A stretch of 41,246 bases of DNA from Acidobacteriota bacterium (GCA_026707325.1 JAPOXA010000205.1:1-41246); one strand, 5' to 3'; counted from the stretch's first letter, positions 18,614-27,118 are shown. Made by a program: numbers and translations. The notes: generated by a model from the letters alone, not told the origin.

Positions 18614-19917
18614 GCGGCACGGTTATCCGGGAGTACGAGGAGTTCAGGGCCGAGCGATTCGGACTAGACCACCGAGAGTGGGCCGGCCTGGAGACCTTCG
18701 CCCGGAAGAACCAGCACGACAAGGGCGGCAACTACCATCCCGTCCTCGCCTTCGGAGCGGAGAGCCGCACACTCAAGGCGACGAACTTCGTGGGCGTTCT
18801 CTCGACGCGGCGCGGCAGACCCATCGAGATCCTCCCGAAGGTCGACCTTGCTCCCGGCACGCTCGATCAGGACCGGGACCACGACACGCGTGGGATCTTC
18901 CTGGCAATGCTCCGCACCTGGCGAGGGCTACGCCACGCCGAGCTGCCGCCGAGCAGTATCCGGTCTCTCCGGCGCTACCCAATGCTGGAGGTGTTCGCGC
19001 ACCTCTTCCTCCAGAATCTCTCCCACCTCGCGCGCCACGGCCTCGCTCGACGGTACGTACGCGTCGAAGACAACCTCCCCTACCTCCGCGGCCGTCTCCT
19101 GTTCCAGCAGCATGTGCGGGAGAACCTGACCGACCGGGCGCGGTTCTACGTCGCCCACGACGAGTTCAACCCGAACCGGCCAGCGAATCGGATGATCCGC
19201 AGCAGCCTGGACCGCCTCAAGCGAATCGTCCGTAACGAGGAGAACCGGCGACTGCTTGGCGAGCTAACCGATGCGTTCGCCGACGTGCCGCCCACAAGGG
19301 ATCCGGAGGGCGACTGGCGGCGGCACTCGGTCGACCGAACGATGCAGCACTACCGCCCGGTCATGGCCTGGGTCCGGCTGTTCCTGTTCGGCCAAGGCCT
19401 CGCCACGTTTCACGGCAAGCACGAGAACCAGTCCCTCCTGTTTCCGATGGAGAAGATCTACGAGGACTTCGTGACCCACTGCTTCAGGCGGCACCAGGAC
19501 GAGTACGAGGTTCGGGCACAGGGCCCCCGCAAGAAGCTGACTCGCCGACCGCCAGCGTTCACGATGAAGCCGGACATGACGCTTCAGAAGAGCGGCACGG
19601 CCGCGTTCATTCTCGACACGAAGTGGAAGCGGCTCAGGTCAAGGGCCGCGGACCCGACGGAGCGCGGCGTCTCGCAGGCCGACATGTACCAGTTGTACGC
19701 CTACGGCAAGCGCCATGGCTGCCGGACCGTGGCACTCGTCTATCCCCGAACGGACGACTTTGGTGAACCGCTACGGTTCGTCTTCCACGACGATCTCACG
19801 CTTCTCTGCCTGCCGTTCGATGTCTCGATGCCGCAAGACAGTGTGAAGCGTTGCCTGAACTGGCTCTCACGGTCGACAATGGACCTGGAACCGGAGGCCA
19901 GAGCGGAGCCGGCCTGA
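18610..19917 (+). CDS. mcrC: McrC nuclease subunit
   Basis: A 435-residue protein starting at TTG 18610, whose last two bases are the first two of the mcrB stop (TTGA overlap), so the two are translationally coupled. The N-terminal part (about 1-150: I-R-E-Y-E-E-F, F-V-G-V-L-S-T-R-R-G) is the McrB-contacting region of this family. The C-terminal PD-(D/E)xK nuclease has K-P-D-M at 320-323 with D322, and L-D-T-K-W-K with D336 and K338. McrC stimulates McrB GTP hydrolysis and cuts DNA with modified cytosine. Cytoplasmic. A hairpin overlaps the stop codon and may end the transcript. Confidence 0.92.
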   Translation: MSGTVIREYEEFRAERFGLDHREWAGLETFARKNQHDKGGNYHPVLAFGAESRTLKATNFVGVLSTRRGRPIEILPKVDLAPGTLDQDRDHDTRGIFLAMLRTWRGLRHAELPPSSIRSLRRYPMLEVFAHLFLQNLSHLARHGLARRYVRVEDNLPYLRGRLLFQQHVRENLTDRARFYVAHDEFNPNRPANRMIRSSLDRLKRIVRNEENRRLLGELTDAFADVPPTRDPEGDWRRHSVDRTMQHYRPVMAWVRLFLFGQGLATFHGKHENQSLLFPMEKIYEDFVTHCFRRHQDEYEVRAQGPRKKLTRRPPAFTMKPDMTLQKSGTAAFILDTKWKRLRSRAADPTERGVSQADMYQLYAYGKRHGCRTVALVYPRTDDFGEPLRFVFHDDLTLLCLPFDVSMPQDSVKRCLNWLSRSTMDLEPEARAEPA

Positions 19918-20001
19918 CGGCCGGCACGTCTTCCCGGCCGCCTCCGGCGGCAGCGGGTCAGAAGACCCGCGTACCCAGCGGATGCCGGCCAGAAGGCCGG
20001 C
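19908..20001. repeat. cluster of four short perfect hairpins after mcrC
   Basis: Four perfect inverted repeats follow each other: GCCGGCC-TGAC-GGCCGGC (19908-19925, containing the mcrC stop), GCCGCC-TCC-GGCGGC (19937-19951), GCGGGTC-AGAA-GACCCGC (19953-19970) and GCCGGCC-AGAA-GGCCGGC (19984-20001). The last two share the AGAA loop while their stems differ completely, and they are 31 bases apart. The first and last share the stem but not the loop. None is followed by a T-run, so a simple rho-independent terminator is not evident. They fill most of the space between mcrC and the convergent VOC-fusion gene. Confidence 0.7.
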
Positions 20002-20042
20002 GCACCGACGGTCGGACGTCGCGAGAACGCTTGGCGACGGCT

Positions 20043-21842
20043 CTACTGTGCCGCCGACCCTGACTCCGCCGCGGCCGCGGCCTCCTCGCGATCCCGCGCC
20101 CTGGCGCCGGAGAGAATGTTCGTCATCCCGTAGTTGCCTTCGTGGCAGGCGTACTCGACGAGTTCGTACTGCTCGTTGTCGAGCTCGAACTCGAACCGGC
20201 CGGTCCAGGGTTTCGTCCACACGGTCGGGTCTTCCACGGTGAACCGGTACTCGAGCCGGTTCGGCCCGAGGCGCGTGTAGCGCTCGGTGAGCTTCATGTT
20301 CTCGCTGGAGCCGCGGTAGTTGGTGCGGCCATTGAAACCAGTGGTCTCCACCACCAGGGTGTCGCCCTCCCAGCGGCCCTGGGGATCGCCGAGCCACTGC
20401 CTGATCCCCGGGCCCAGCGGCTCCCGCTCGGCCGTCGGCACGACCCGGGTCTCGTGGATCATCTCCTTCTGAATCGCGACGTAACCAGGGCTCTGGCTGA
20501 TCTGCAAACCGTTGTTGTAGATCGAGGGCATCATCATGCCCGGCACGCCCCTCGTGATGCAGCGGACGTAGGCGCTCAGGTCTTCGGGGCCCGCGGGCCG
20601 CCGGCGCACGTAGTCGCCGAAGGACGCCGCCGCGTTGCGTCGGCGCTCCTGCGCCTCCTCGGTCAGAGGCGGAATCCGCCCGTCCGGCGGATCGATGATC
20701 ATCGCCACCTGGCGCGACGGCGCCGACTTGACGTAGCCGAGCGTCGTGTCGCGCCATTCCCGCTCGTAGCCCCAGATGCTCCCCAGGGTGCCGCGCTCCC
20801 GGCGGGCGGCCGCCTCTTCGGCGGTCAGTTCCTCGACATCGGCCAGCTCCTCCGGCCGTTCGAGCGGAATGCCGTGGGCCTTGTTGCCGGACCACATCCC
20901 CTGCAGATCGGGTGTGCCCCAGGGCGTGCGAGGCACGACGTACGGCTCGGCCGAGGCAACCTCGTCGGCGTCCGACCCGAAGTCGGCGTCGACGCCCTGC
21001 CAGCCTGGTTCAAGCACCGCCACCCGCACGTTGTCGGGAGCGGAGACGAAGCCGCGCTTCGCCTCGGAACGGCCTCCCGCCGGCCGCTCGGGTTCCGCCG
21101 TAAAGCGGACGCCACGGTCCCGCAGGCCCACCGCCGCCGTGTCGAGATCCGCGACCTCGAAGGCAAGGTGGTCGATCGCCCGGCCGGCGCTCGGCGCGGG
21201 CTCGCCCTCGGGGTGCTTCGAGGCGAACAGCCAGACCTCGCCGAAGCGGAGGCCGTCCTGCGTTCCGCGCAGGCTCTCCGGCATCCCGCCGAACGTCTCC
21301 CGGTACCAGCCCAGCGTCCGCTCCGGATCGCTCGCGCTCAGTTGGACGTGGTGGAAGCCCAGCGTTTCCAGGTCCTCGACGACTTCGATCCGCGTCCCCC
21401 AGGGATCGAAGATGCGTCCGACCTTGAACAGGCCGGGTCTCTCGCGGAGAGTCGAACCGTCGTCGTAGCGCTGGAGCCGAACGCCGGAACCCCGTACGCC
21501 GACCGCTTCCAGCTCGGCCATCTTCTCCTCGAGGTCGGCGAAAGAGAAGCCGATGTGGTCGATGCCGGTACCCTGGCTGGCGCCCATGATCGGGCCCTGC
21601 CTGAACTCGATGACGACGTTGCCGCAGTCGACCGCCTCGGCGCGGCCTTCGATCGGCTCGCAGTCCAGGTGGCGTTCGTACCACTTGACCGCCTCGCTGC
21701 GGGCGGACGTGGTCAGTTGCACTGTGACGTCGCCGGCCGCCGCCGGGACCGCGGTCAGTCCCAGCAGCAGAGCGGCCGCAACGGCCGAAGCGCTAGGGAT
21801 CGTCGCCGGTCGTGGTTTCTTCGCGTCGGCGTAGGTGGCCAT
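20043..21842 (-). CDS. VOC-VOC-W-E-G-D-T fusion protein, exported
   Basis: A 599-residue protein. The ATG at 21842 has GAGGAG 8 bases upstream and is preferred to GTG 21869. A signal peptide covers about 1-37 (T-A-V-P-A-A-A-G). Two glyoxalase/bleomycin-resistance (VOC) modules follow: 38-156 with I-D-H-I-G-F and F-D-P-W-G-T-R-I-E, and 161-279 with G-F-H-H-V-Q and I-D-H-L-A-F. Their His and Glu residues are in the positions of VOC metal ligands. Residues 306-599 are a full W-E-G-D-T family domain (P-D-L-Q-G-M-W, I-I-D-P-P-D-G-R, G-R-W-E-G-D-T-L-V-V-E-T, Y-A-C-H-E-G-N-Y-G-M). The VOC part could be a periplasmic isomerase, lyase or dioxygenase; the substrate is unknown. Its 5' end overlaps the upstream family member by 50 bases. 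Confidence 0.85.
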   Translation of the reverse strand: MATYADAKKPRPATIPSASAVAAALLLGLTAVPAAAGDVTVQLTTSARSEAVKWYERHLDCEPIEGRAEAVDCGNVVIEFRQGPIMGASQGTGIDHIGFSFADLEEKMAELEAVGVRGSGVRLQRYDDGSTLRERPGLFKVGRIFDPWGTRIEVVEDLETLGFHHVQLSASDPERTLGWYRETFGGMPESLRGTQDGLRFGEVWLFASKHPEGEPAPSAGRAIDHLAFEVADLDTAAVGLRDRGVRFTAEPERPAGGRSEAKRGFVSAPDNVRVAVLEPGWQGVDADFGSDADEVASAEPYVVPRTPWGTPDLQGMWSGNKAHGIPLERPEELADVEELTAEEAAARRERGTLGSIWGYEREWRDTTLGYVKSAPSRQVAMIIDPPDGRIPPLTEEAQERRRNAAASFGDYVRRRPAGPEDLSAYVRCITRGVPGMMMPSIYNNGLQISQSPGYVAIQKEMIHETRVVPTAEREPLGPGIRQWLGDPQGRWEGDTLVVETTGFNGRTNYRGSSENMKLTERYTRLGPNRLEYRFTVEDPTVWTKPWTGRFEFELDNEQYELVEYACHEGNYGMTNILSGARARDREEAAAAAESGSAAQ

Positions 21843-22629
21843 AGAGCAGCTCCTCGGAAAACTCGACACACTTGTACTCCAGCACCCGGACGTTCTCCTC
21901 CAGGCGCCGGTAGAGCGGCATGCGGATCGTCCAGGGACGGGTGAAGACGTTGGGGTCTTCGAGCGTCGCCTCGTAGGTCATCGTGTTCGGGCCGGTCGGC
22001 GTGTAGCGCTCGGTAACGAGCAGCGTGTCGCTGGCGAAGTTCCCGGCACGGTCGAACCAGGCCTGACCGGTGAAGCCGGAGGCCTCGACGACCAGGGCGT
22101 CGCCGTCCCAGCGGCCATGCGAACGGCCCATCCAACTGTCGATCGGCGGCGGTTCCGGATTCTCCTTGTCCATGTGGATCGTCCGGTTCGCTTCGGCGAA
22201 GCCGTAGACGATCATGACGTGAGTCGTCCCCTGGAGGATCTGGAACGGGAAGGGCATGTAGGTCGCTCTCGGCACCCCCGGCAAGTAGCACTTCGCCTCG
22301 GGGTCTTCGCGCCAGCGGTTCTCGAAGTTCTCCCGCTGCTGCTCGCGAGCCCAGTCCTGGTAGGGAATCTCGCCACCGACGACCACGCCCTGCCCCGGCG
22401 GCATCGTGGTGAGGGTGCCGTACTCCGCCGGCCCACCGACGGCGTTGTGGTCCTCGAGGTTCCAGTGAGCCGAGTTGATCGCCTGCCAGACGCCGTTGAT
22501 GTCGGGGTTGCCGTCGTAGTGGCGCGGGATCGCGTCGTCCTGCGCCCAGGCAAGCCCCGGCAAGGCCAGCACGCAACCGGCGAGCCATATCGCCCGCCGC
22601 CATCGGTTCCGTTGGCGTCGTATCGTCAT
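21793..22629 (-). CDS. exported W-E-G-D-T family protein, divergent copy
   Basis: A 278-residue protein from the ATG at 22629 (M-T-I-R-R-Q-R-N-R-W), with a signal peptide ending L-A-W-A-Q. It keeps N-P-D-I-N-G-V-W, K-C-Y-L-P-G-V-P, G-R-W-D-G-D-A-L-V-V-E-A and the T-E-R-Y-T-P-T-G-P-N-T-M-T-Y-E block. The terminal Y-A-C-H-E-G-N-Y is changed to Y-K-C-V-E-F-S-E, so the His and first Glu are lost. It is therefore the most altered of the four copies and may have a different or reduced activity. Transcribed before the fusion gene, with a 50-base overlap. An SDR gene is divergent, 103 bases away. Confidence 0.83.
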   Translation of the reverse strand: MTIRRQRNRWRRAIWLAGCVLALPGLAWAQDDAIPRHYDGNPDINGVWQAINSAHWNLEDHNAVGGPAEYGTLTTMPPGQGVVVGGEIPYQDWAREQQRENFENRWREDPEAKCYLPGVPRATYMPFPFQILQGTTHVMIVYGFAEANRTIHMDKENPEPPPIDSWMGRSHGRWDGDALVVEASGFTGQAWFDRAGNFASDTLLVTERYTPTGPNTMTYEATLEDPNVFTRPWTIRMPLYRRLEENVRVLEYKCVEFSEELLYGHLRRREETTTGDDP

Positions 22630-22655
22630 TTCGTCCCGGCTCGGAAGGGACGTGG

Positions 22656-22661
22656 AGCATA
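22656..22661 (-). promoter_or_regulatory. possible -10 element TATGCT (minus strand)
   Basis: In the 103-base divergent space, the minus strand has TATGCT followed by CC, 27 bases before the ATG at 22629. It is a fair sigma-70 -10 match with a T-G-C lead, but no -35 is visible. Confidence 0.3.
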
Positions 22662-22691
22662 GCAATCGTCACCGTCCGGGCGATCGCGCAA

Positions 22692-22697
22692 TACACT
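22692..22697 (+). promoter_or_regulatory. possible -10 element TACACT before the SDR gene
   Basis: TACACT followed by CGGCC, 35 bases before the ATG at 22733. The 11-base string TACACTCGGCC also occurs on the minus strand at 4864-4854 before another gene. Confidence 0.4.
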
Positions 22698-22732
22698 CGG
22701 CCCTCACCATTCAGCCTTGGGGGGACCCAGCG

Positions 22733-23521
22733 ATGATCGACCTGAACCTGACCGGCCGTCGCGCCGTCGTCACCGGCGCCAGCCTCGGTATCGGCGCCGC
22801 CACCGTCCGCCTGCTCGCCGACCACGGCGCCGAAGTCGCCTTCTGCGCCCGCAGCGAGGAGGCGGTGAGCGAGCTCGACGGCTACGAACCGCCATCGGGC
22901 GAGGGCAGCGCCCACGGCCATGTCGCCGACATGGCGGACCGCGAGTCGATCGACGCCTTCTTCGAATCCGTGCTGGCCGGCGGCACGGTCGACATCCTCG
23001 TCAACAACGTCGGCGCTTCGCCGTCCCGCAACTTCCTCTACATGAGCGACGACGACTGGGAAGAGCTGTTCCGGCTCAACCTGCTCTCGGCCGTGCGCAG
23101 CACGCGGCTTTGCCTGCCCGGCATGCGCAAGCAGAAGTGGGGCCGGGTCGTGATGATCGCGAGCGGCGCCGCGAAGTACCCGGGCGCGGCGCTGATCGAC
23201 TACGGCGCCTCGAAGGCGGCGATGGTCGCCACCGGCAAGGCCCTGTCCGGCAAGTACGGCCGCGACAACGTGCTGTTCAACTCCGTCCTCCCCGGCCTGA
23301 TCCACACCGCGATGTGGGAACGGGCCGCGAAGGAGATCGCGAACGCCCGCGGCGGCGACTGGGAGGACATCATCCGGAACAACGGCAAGAGCGTCCCGGT
23401 CGGCCGCTACGGCACCTCCGAAGAGGTCGCCAACATGATCGTCTTCCTGTGTTCGGAGGCGGCTTCGTACGTCAACGGCGCGGTGATCGACGTCGACGGC
23501 GGCCAGGGCCGGCACATCTGA
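22733..23521 (+). CDS. short-chain dehydrogenase/reductase (SDR)
   Basis: A 262-residue cytoplasmic enzyme; the ATG at 22733 is preceded by a GGGGGGA ribosome site. It shows the classical SDR set: T-G-A-S-L-G-I-G nucleotide loop at 14-21, N-N-V-G-A at 91-95, and catalytic S144, Y157 and K161 (Y-G-A-S-K). The C-terminal block A-S-Y-V-N-G-A-V-I-D-V-D-G-G is typical of FabG-like enzymes. Cofactor preference is not certain. It reduces or oxidises a carbonyl/hydroxyl group. It converges with the aldolase gene, the stops being 5 bases apart, and may act in the same catabolic route as the crotonase-like and aldolase proteins (inference). Confidence 0.9.
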   Translation: MIDLNLTGRRAVVTGASLGIGAATVRLLADHGAEVAFCARSEEAVSELDGYEPPSGEGSAHGHVADMADRESIDAFFESVLAGGTVDILVNNVGASPSRNFLYMSDDDWEELFRLNLLSAVRSTRLCLPGMRKQKWGRVVMIASGAAKYPGAALIDYGASKAAMVATGKALSGKYGRDNVLFNSVLPGLIHTAMWERAAKEIANARGGDWEDIIRNNGKSVPVGRYGTSEEVANMIVFLCSEAASYVNGAVIDVDGGQGRHI

Positions 23522-23526
23522 GCCGG

Positions 23527-24387
23527 TTACTGGTTCTCCGAGCCCTCGATCTCGGCGATTCCTGACGCCGTCTCCTCGAGCAGCGCCTGCGCGCCGCGGC
23601 GGATCAGGTTGCCGACGCCGGGCGCCTGGAAGAAGCTGAACCCCTCGCGGTCCCGCCAGGCCAGCGGACCGCCCAGCTTCAGGCCGGCGCCGAGCACCGC
23701 GTCGCGGATGCGGTCGACCATCGCCTCGTACTCCGGTTCGCCCTGGCGCTTGCCCGAGAAGCTGTAGAGGTCGGTGGACGCCGCGAACACGACATCGACG
23801 CCGGGAACGGCCGAAATCTCCTCCACCGCGTCGACACCGGCAGGCGACTCGATCATCGCGACGATCAGGATGTTCTCGTTCGCCGTGGCCCGGTAATCGC
23901 GGCCCCACAAGGCGCCGTACTGGCCGCCGCCGAGGCTGCGCCGACCTTCCGGCGGGAACTTGGCGAAGCGGACGGCGCGCTCCATCTTCTCGGCGGTGCG
24001 CACCATCGGCACGACGATGCCGAGTGCGCCGAGATCGACGGCCTTCTGGATGTCGCCTTCGGTCGCATCCGGCACCCGGATGAACGGGATGGCCGACGCG
24101 TCACGGCAGGCCCAGAGCATCCTCGCCACGTCCTGGTAGGTCAGCGGGCTGTGCTGCATCTCGATCCAGGTGAAGTCGAAACCGGCGTTGGCGGCCGCGC
24201 AGTAGCTTTCGGGATCGGCCGAGGAGATGCTGACGCCGACGACGCCCTCGCCGTTCATCAGCTTCTGCTTGGCGGTGTTGTACATCCGCGCGCCGTCGTC
24301 CTGGGCCGCCGCCGGCGCAACCGCCAGCGCGAGACTCAGGCCGACCGCGGTCGCGATGGCAAGCCGAACCGTTCTTCTCGTTCTCAT
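23527..24387 (-). CDS. HpcH/HpaI aldolase-family protein with a signal peptide
   Basis: A 286-residue protein whose ATG overlaps the stop of the upstream crotonase-like gene by 4 bases; GGGAGGA precedes it. Residues 1-28 (M-R-T-R-R-T to A-P-A-A-A-Q) look like a Sec signal, which is unusual because class II HpcH/HpaI aldolases are cytoplasmic. The fold motifs are present: F-T-W-I-E-M-Q-H-S-P, I-P-F-I-R-V-P, G-I-V-V-P-M-V, P-P-E-G-R-R-S-L-G and I-V-A-M-I-E-S-P-A-G with the metal-binding Glu. The usual G-P-x-D-L-S is A-S-T-D-L-Y-S here. It would cleave or form 2-keto-3-deoxy or similar acids. Export, if real, suggests a changed role. Confidence 0.82.
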   Translation of the reverse strand: MRTRRTVRLAIATAVGLSLALAVAPAAAQDDGARMYNTAKQKLMNGEGVVGVSISSADPESYCAAANAGFDFTWIEMQHSPLTYQDVARMLWACRDASAIPFIRVPDATEGDIQKAVDLGALGIVVPMVRTAEKMERAVRFAKFPPEGRRSLGGGQYGALWGRDYRATANENILIVAMIESPAGVDAVEEISAVPGVDVVFAASTDLYSFSGKRQGEPEYEAMVDRIRDAVLGAGLKLGGPLAWRDREGFSFFQAPGVGNLIRRGAQALLEETASGIAEIEGSENQ

Positions 24388-25247
24388 GCGTCCTCCCTCG
24401 CTTCCGAAGCGTCTTCCGTCTCCGCCGGCGTCTGCCCGGCCCGGCCGCCGCGCTGACCGCGCAGCGCCAGGTCGACGCCGACCAGCCGCCGGTCGCCCTC
24501 CACGCGGCTGGTACTGCCGCGGATCTCCCGGACCACCAGGTAATCGGCGAACGCCGCCTCGACGTTCGCGCTGTAGCCCATCGCGTCCTGCGCCTTGTTC
24601 ACGGCGAGCTTGCCGAGGCGCAGCACCGCCGGGTCGTTCTCGGCGATCCGTTCGGCATAGGCCATCGTCTCGCGTTCCAGTTCGTCCTCCGCGTAGACCC
24701 GGTTGACCAGACCCAGTTCGCGCGCCTCCTCGGCGTCGATGAAGCGGCTCTCGAACAGCAGTTCCTTGGCCTTGCGCGGATGGATGTCCCAGGGCACGGT
24801 GAAGGTCTCGAACAGGCTCGCCAGGAAGCGGGCGCTCGGCGCCGCGAAGATCAGGTCCATCGCCGCCGCGATCATCCAGCCGCCGAAGATGCAGTAGCCG
24901 TGCACCATCGCGATCGTCGGCTTCGGCAGGTTGCGCCACTTGACCGTGTTGTCCAGGTTGTACCAGCGGAACGCCTCGTACCAGTCCATGCCGACCCACT
25001 GGGTCAGCCCCCGGGCCTCGATGTCCGCCTGTTGCTCCGGCGTACCGAGGTCGTGCCCGGACGAGAAGTGCTTGCCGTCGCCCTTCAGCACGACGACCCG
25101 GACGTCCTCGTCGGCCATCGCCCGGTCGAGCTGGCGGTCCAGTTCGTCGAGCAGCTTCCAGCTCTGCGCGTTGTGGTAACGGGCGCGGTCCAGCGTCAGC
25201 ACCGCGACCGGGCCGCGCCGTTCGTAGCGAACCTCTTCTGCTGCCAT
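24384..25247 (-). CDS. enoyl-CoA hydratase/isomerase (crotonase)-family protein lacking the usual catalytic Glu
   Basis: A 287-residue cytoplasmic protein; the ATG at 25247 has GAGGACAGG just upstream. It shows the crotonase CoA-binding segment H-F-S-S-G-H-D-L-G and the oxyanion-hole region H-G-Y-C-I-F-G-G-W-M-I-A-A-A-M-D. Where hydratases have G-G-G-x-E-L-A, a Met takes the Glu place, and the second Glu region (V-P-W-D-I-H-P-R-K-A-K-E-L-L-F) is also unusual. It may therefore be a hydrolase, decarboxylase or isomerase on a CoA thioester rather than a hydratase. The tail (about 265-287) is Arg/Gly/Glu-rich. Its stop overlaps the aldolase start (ATGA), so they are coupled. The divergent sulfatase starts 47 bases away. 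Confidence 0.85.
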   Translation of the reverse strand: MAAEEVRYERRGPVAVLTLDRARYHNAQSWKLLDELDRQLDRAMADEDVRVVVLKGDGKHFSSGHDLGTPEQQADIEARGLTQWVGMDWYEAFRWYNLDNTVKWRNLPKPTIAMVHGYCIFGGWMIAAAMDLIFAAPSARFLASLFETFTVPWDIHPRKAKELLFESRFIDAEEARELGLVNRVYAEDELERETMAYAERIAENDPAVLRLGKLAVNKAQDAMGYSANVEAAFADYLVVREIRGSTSRVEGDRRLVGVDLALRGQRGGRAGQTPAETEDASEAREDA

Positions 25248-25294
25248 ATCCTGTCCTCGGCCTTTCTGGAGGGAGCCCGTGTGGGGGGAAGCCG

Positions 25295-27085
25295 ATGAAG
25301 CGTAGCGCACCGGTCAACGCAGTTCTGCTGTGCGCCCTGGGACTCGGCTGCGCCGGCGAGCAATCGCCCGAAGGCGGCGCCGGCGGCGACGCGGAGCGTC
25401 CCAACATCGTCCTCGTCATGACGGACGACCAGGGCTACGGCGATTTCGGCTTCGCCGGCAACCCGGTCGTCCAGACGCCGCATCTCGACGCCCTGGCCGC
25501 CGAGAGCGCGCAGGTCGAACGCTTCTACGTCAGCCCGGTCTGCACGCCGACGCGCGCCTCGCTGATGACGGGTCGCTACAACTACCGCACCCGCGCGATC
25601 GACACCTACATCGGCCGCGCGATGATGGAGCCCGAGGAAGTGACGATCGCCGAGATGCTCCGGGATGCCGGCTACGCCACCGGCATCTTCGGCAAGTGGC
25701 ACCTCGGGGACAACTACCCGCTACGTGCCATGGACCAGGGCTTCGAGGAAAGCCTGGTTCACCGGGGCGGCGGCATCGGCCAGCCCTCCGACCCGCCCGG
25801 CGGCGAGGGCAAGTACACGGATGCCGTGCTGTTCCGCAACGGGACGCGGGAGGAGACGACCGGCTACTGCACCGACGTCTACTTCGACGCCGCGTTCGAC
25901 TTCATGGAACTTGCCGCTGCGGAAGGACGGCCCTTCTTCGCCTACGTGCCGACGAACGCCCCCCACGGCCCGTTCCACGACGTGCCGGAGGACTGGCTGG
26001 AGCACTACAGGCAGACGGATCTGACCGCGGCGCTCCCCGATCCCGGCCAGGCCAGCGATCAGGTCCTCGACCGGCTGGCCCGGAGCTTCGCGATGATCAG
26101 CAACATCGACGACAACGTCGGACGACTGACGGCGAGGCTCGAGGCGCTGGGTCTAGCGGACAACACGCTCCTCGTCTTCCTGGTCGACAACGGACCGGAT
26201 CGTGACCGCTACAACGCGGGGCTTCGGGGCCGCAAGGGAACCCTCTTCGAGGGCGGCATCCGGTCGCCCCTGCTTGCGCGCTGGCCCGGCCGGTTGCCCA
26301 CCGGAGGCGAGCCGGCCGACCGGATCGCTGCCCACATCGACATCGCCCCGACCCTGCTCGACGCCGCCGGCGTTGAAGCCCCGGCCGGCCTGCACCTCGA
26401 CGGCCGCAGTCTGCTCGGTCTGCTGGCCGGCCACGTCGACACCTCGACCTGGCCCGACCGGACCCTCTACCTGCAGTTTCACCGAGGGAACGAACCGATC
26501 CCGCTCCACTCCTTCGCCGCGGTCGGCCAGCGCTACAAGCTGGTCCACCCCTCGCCACGCGGCGAAGGGGACTGGAACGGCGAACTGGCCCTCGAGTTCT
26601 ACGACCTCGAGACCGATCCGGGCGAGACCCGCAACCTGATCGCCGAGCAGCCCGACGTGGCCGCAGAGATGCGCGACGCCTACCTGGCGTGGTTCGAGGA
26701 TGTGAGCTCGACGCGGCCGGACAACTACGCGCCGCCCCGGATCGTCGTCGGCACACATCAGGAGCCGGTCACCGTCCTCACCCGCCAGGACTGGCGACGG
26801 ATCACCGACGACCAGGGCTGGCGGCCGACCTCACGCGGCCGTTGGCTGCTAAGCGCCTCGGAGGACGCGACGTTCGACATCGAGGTGCGGCTGGTCGCCG
26901 GCTCCAGCGGTCCGGTGCTCCTCGACGTTAGCGACCGGGAACTGAGCCAGGACCTGGCCTCGGACCAGCAGACCGCGACATTCGAAGAGGTCCCGGTCCC
27001 GGCCGGCGACTTCGCGCTCAGCGCCGCGGCCGGCGAAGGCGAGGAACGGCTAGGAGCCCATCAGGTAGTACTGCGGCGGCGCTAA
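25295..27085 (+). CDS. exported sulfatase (formylglycine type), probably membrane-anchored
   Basis: A 596-residue protein. The N-terminus A-L-G-L-G-C-A could be a lipobox, though the -3 residue is Gly and not the usual Leu, so a plain signal peptide remains possible. The metal pair T-D-D-Q-G-Y-G-D is at 43-50 and C83 lies in C-T-P-T-R-A-S-L-M-T-G, the classical formylglycine motif. G-K-W-H-L-G and N-A-P-H-G-P-F follow, then a C-terminal domain with D-L-E-T-D-P-G-E and a beta-rich extension (about 490-596). The order resembles arylsulfatase A/B-like and S1 polysaccharide sulfatases. Unlike the sulfatase at 10844, its motif is C-x-P-T-R. Divergent from the crotonase-like gene. Confidence 0.9.
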   Translation: MKRSAPVNAVLLCALGLGCAGEQSPEGGAGGDAERPNIVLVMTDDQGYGDFGFAGNPVVQTPHLDALAAESAQVERFYVSPVCTPTRASLMTGRYNYRTRAIDTYIGRAMMEPEEVTIAEMLRDAGYATGIFGKWHLGDNYPLRAMDQGFEESLVHRGGGIGQPSDPPGGEGKYTDAVLFRNGTREETTGYCTDVYFDAAFDFMELAAAEGRPFFAYVPTNAPHGPFHDVPEDWLEHYRQTDLTAALPDPGQASDQVLDRLARSFAMISNIDDNVGRLTARLEALGLADNTLLVFLVDNGPDRDRYNAGLRGRKGTLFEGGIRSPLLARWPGRLPTGGEPADRIAAHIDIAPTLLDAAGVEAPAGLHLDGRSLLGLLAGHVDTSTWPDRTLYLQFHRGNEPIPLHSFAAVGQRYKLVHPSPRGEGDWNGELALEFYDLETDPGETRNLIAEQPDVAAEMRDAYLAWFEDVSSTRPDNYAPPRIVVGTHQEPVTVLTRQDWRRITDDQGWRPTSRGRWLLSASEDATFDIEVRLVAGSSGPVLLDVSDRELSQDLASDQQTATFEEVPVPAGDFALSAAAGEGEERLGAHQVVLRRR

Positions 27086-27118
27086 CACCCGGGCCGGCTC
27101 TGCTAACCTCCGCAGCCA

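Noticed and set aside
19908..20001. Hairpin cluster as a CRISPR array
   Set aside because: Only two units share a loop, stems differ and no constant repeat with equal-length spacers exists.
21755..23908. 717-codon minus-strand open frame across the SDR gene
   Set aside because: Its content is Arg/Gly/Asp-rich without motifs and it lies opposite a clear SDR enzyme.
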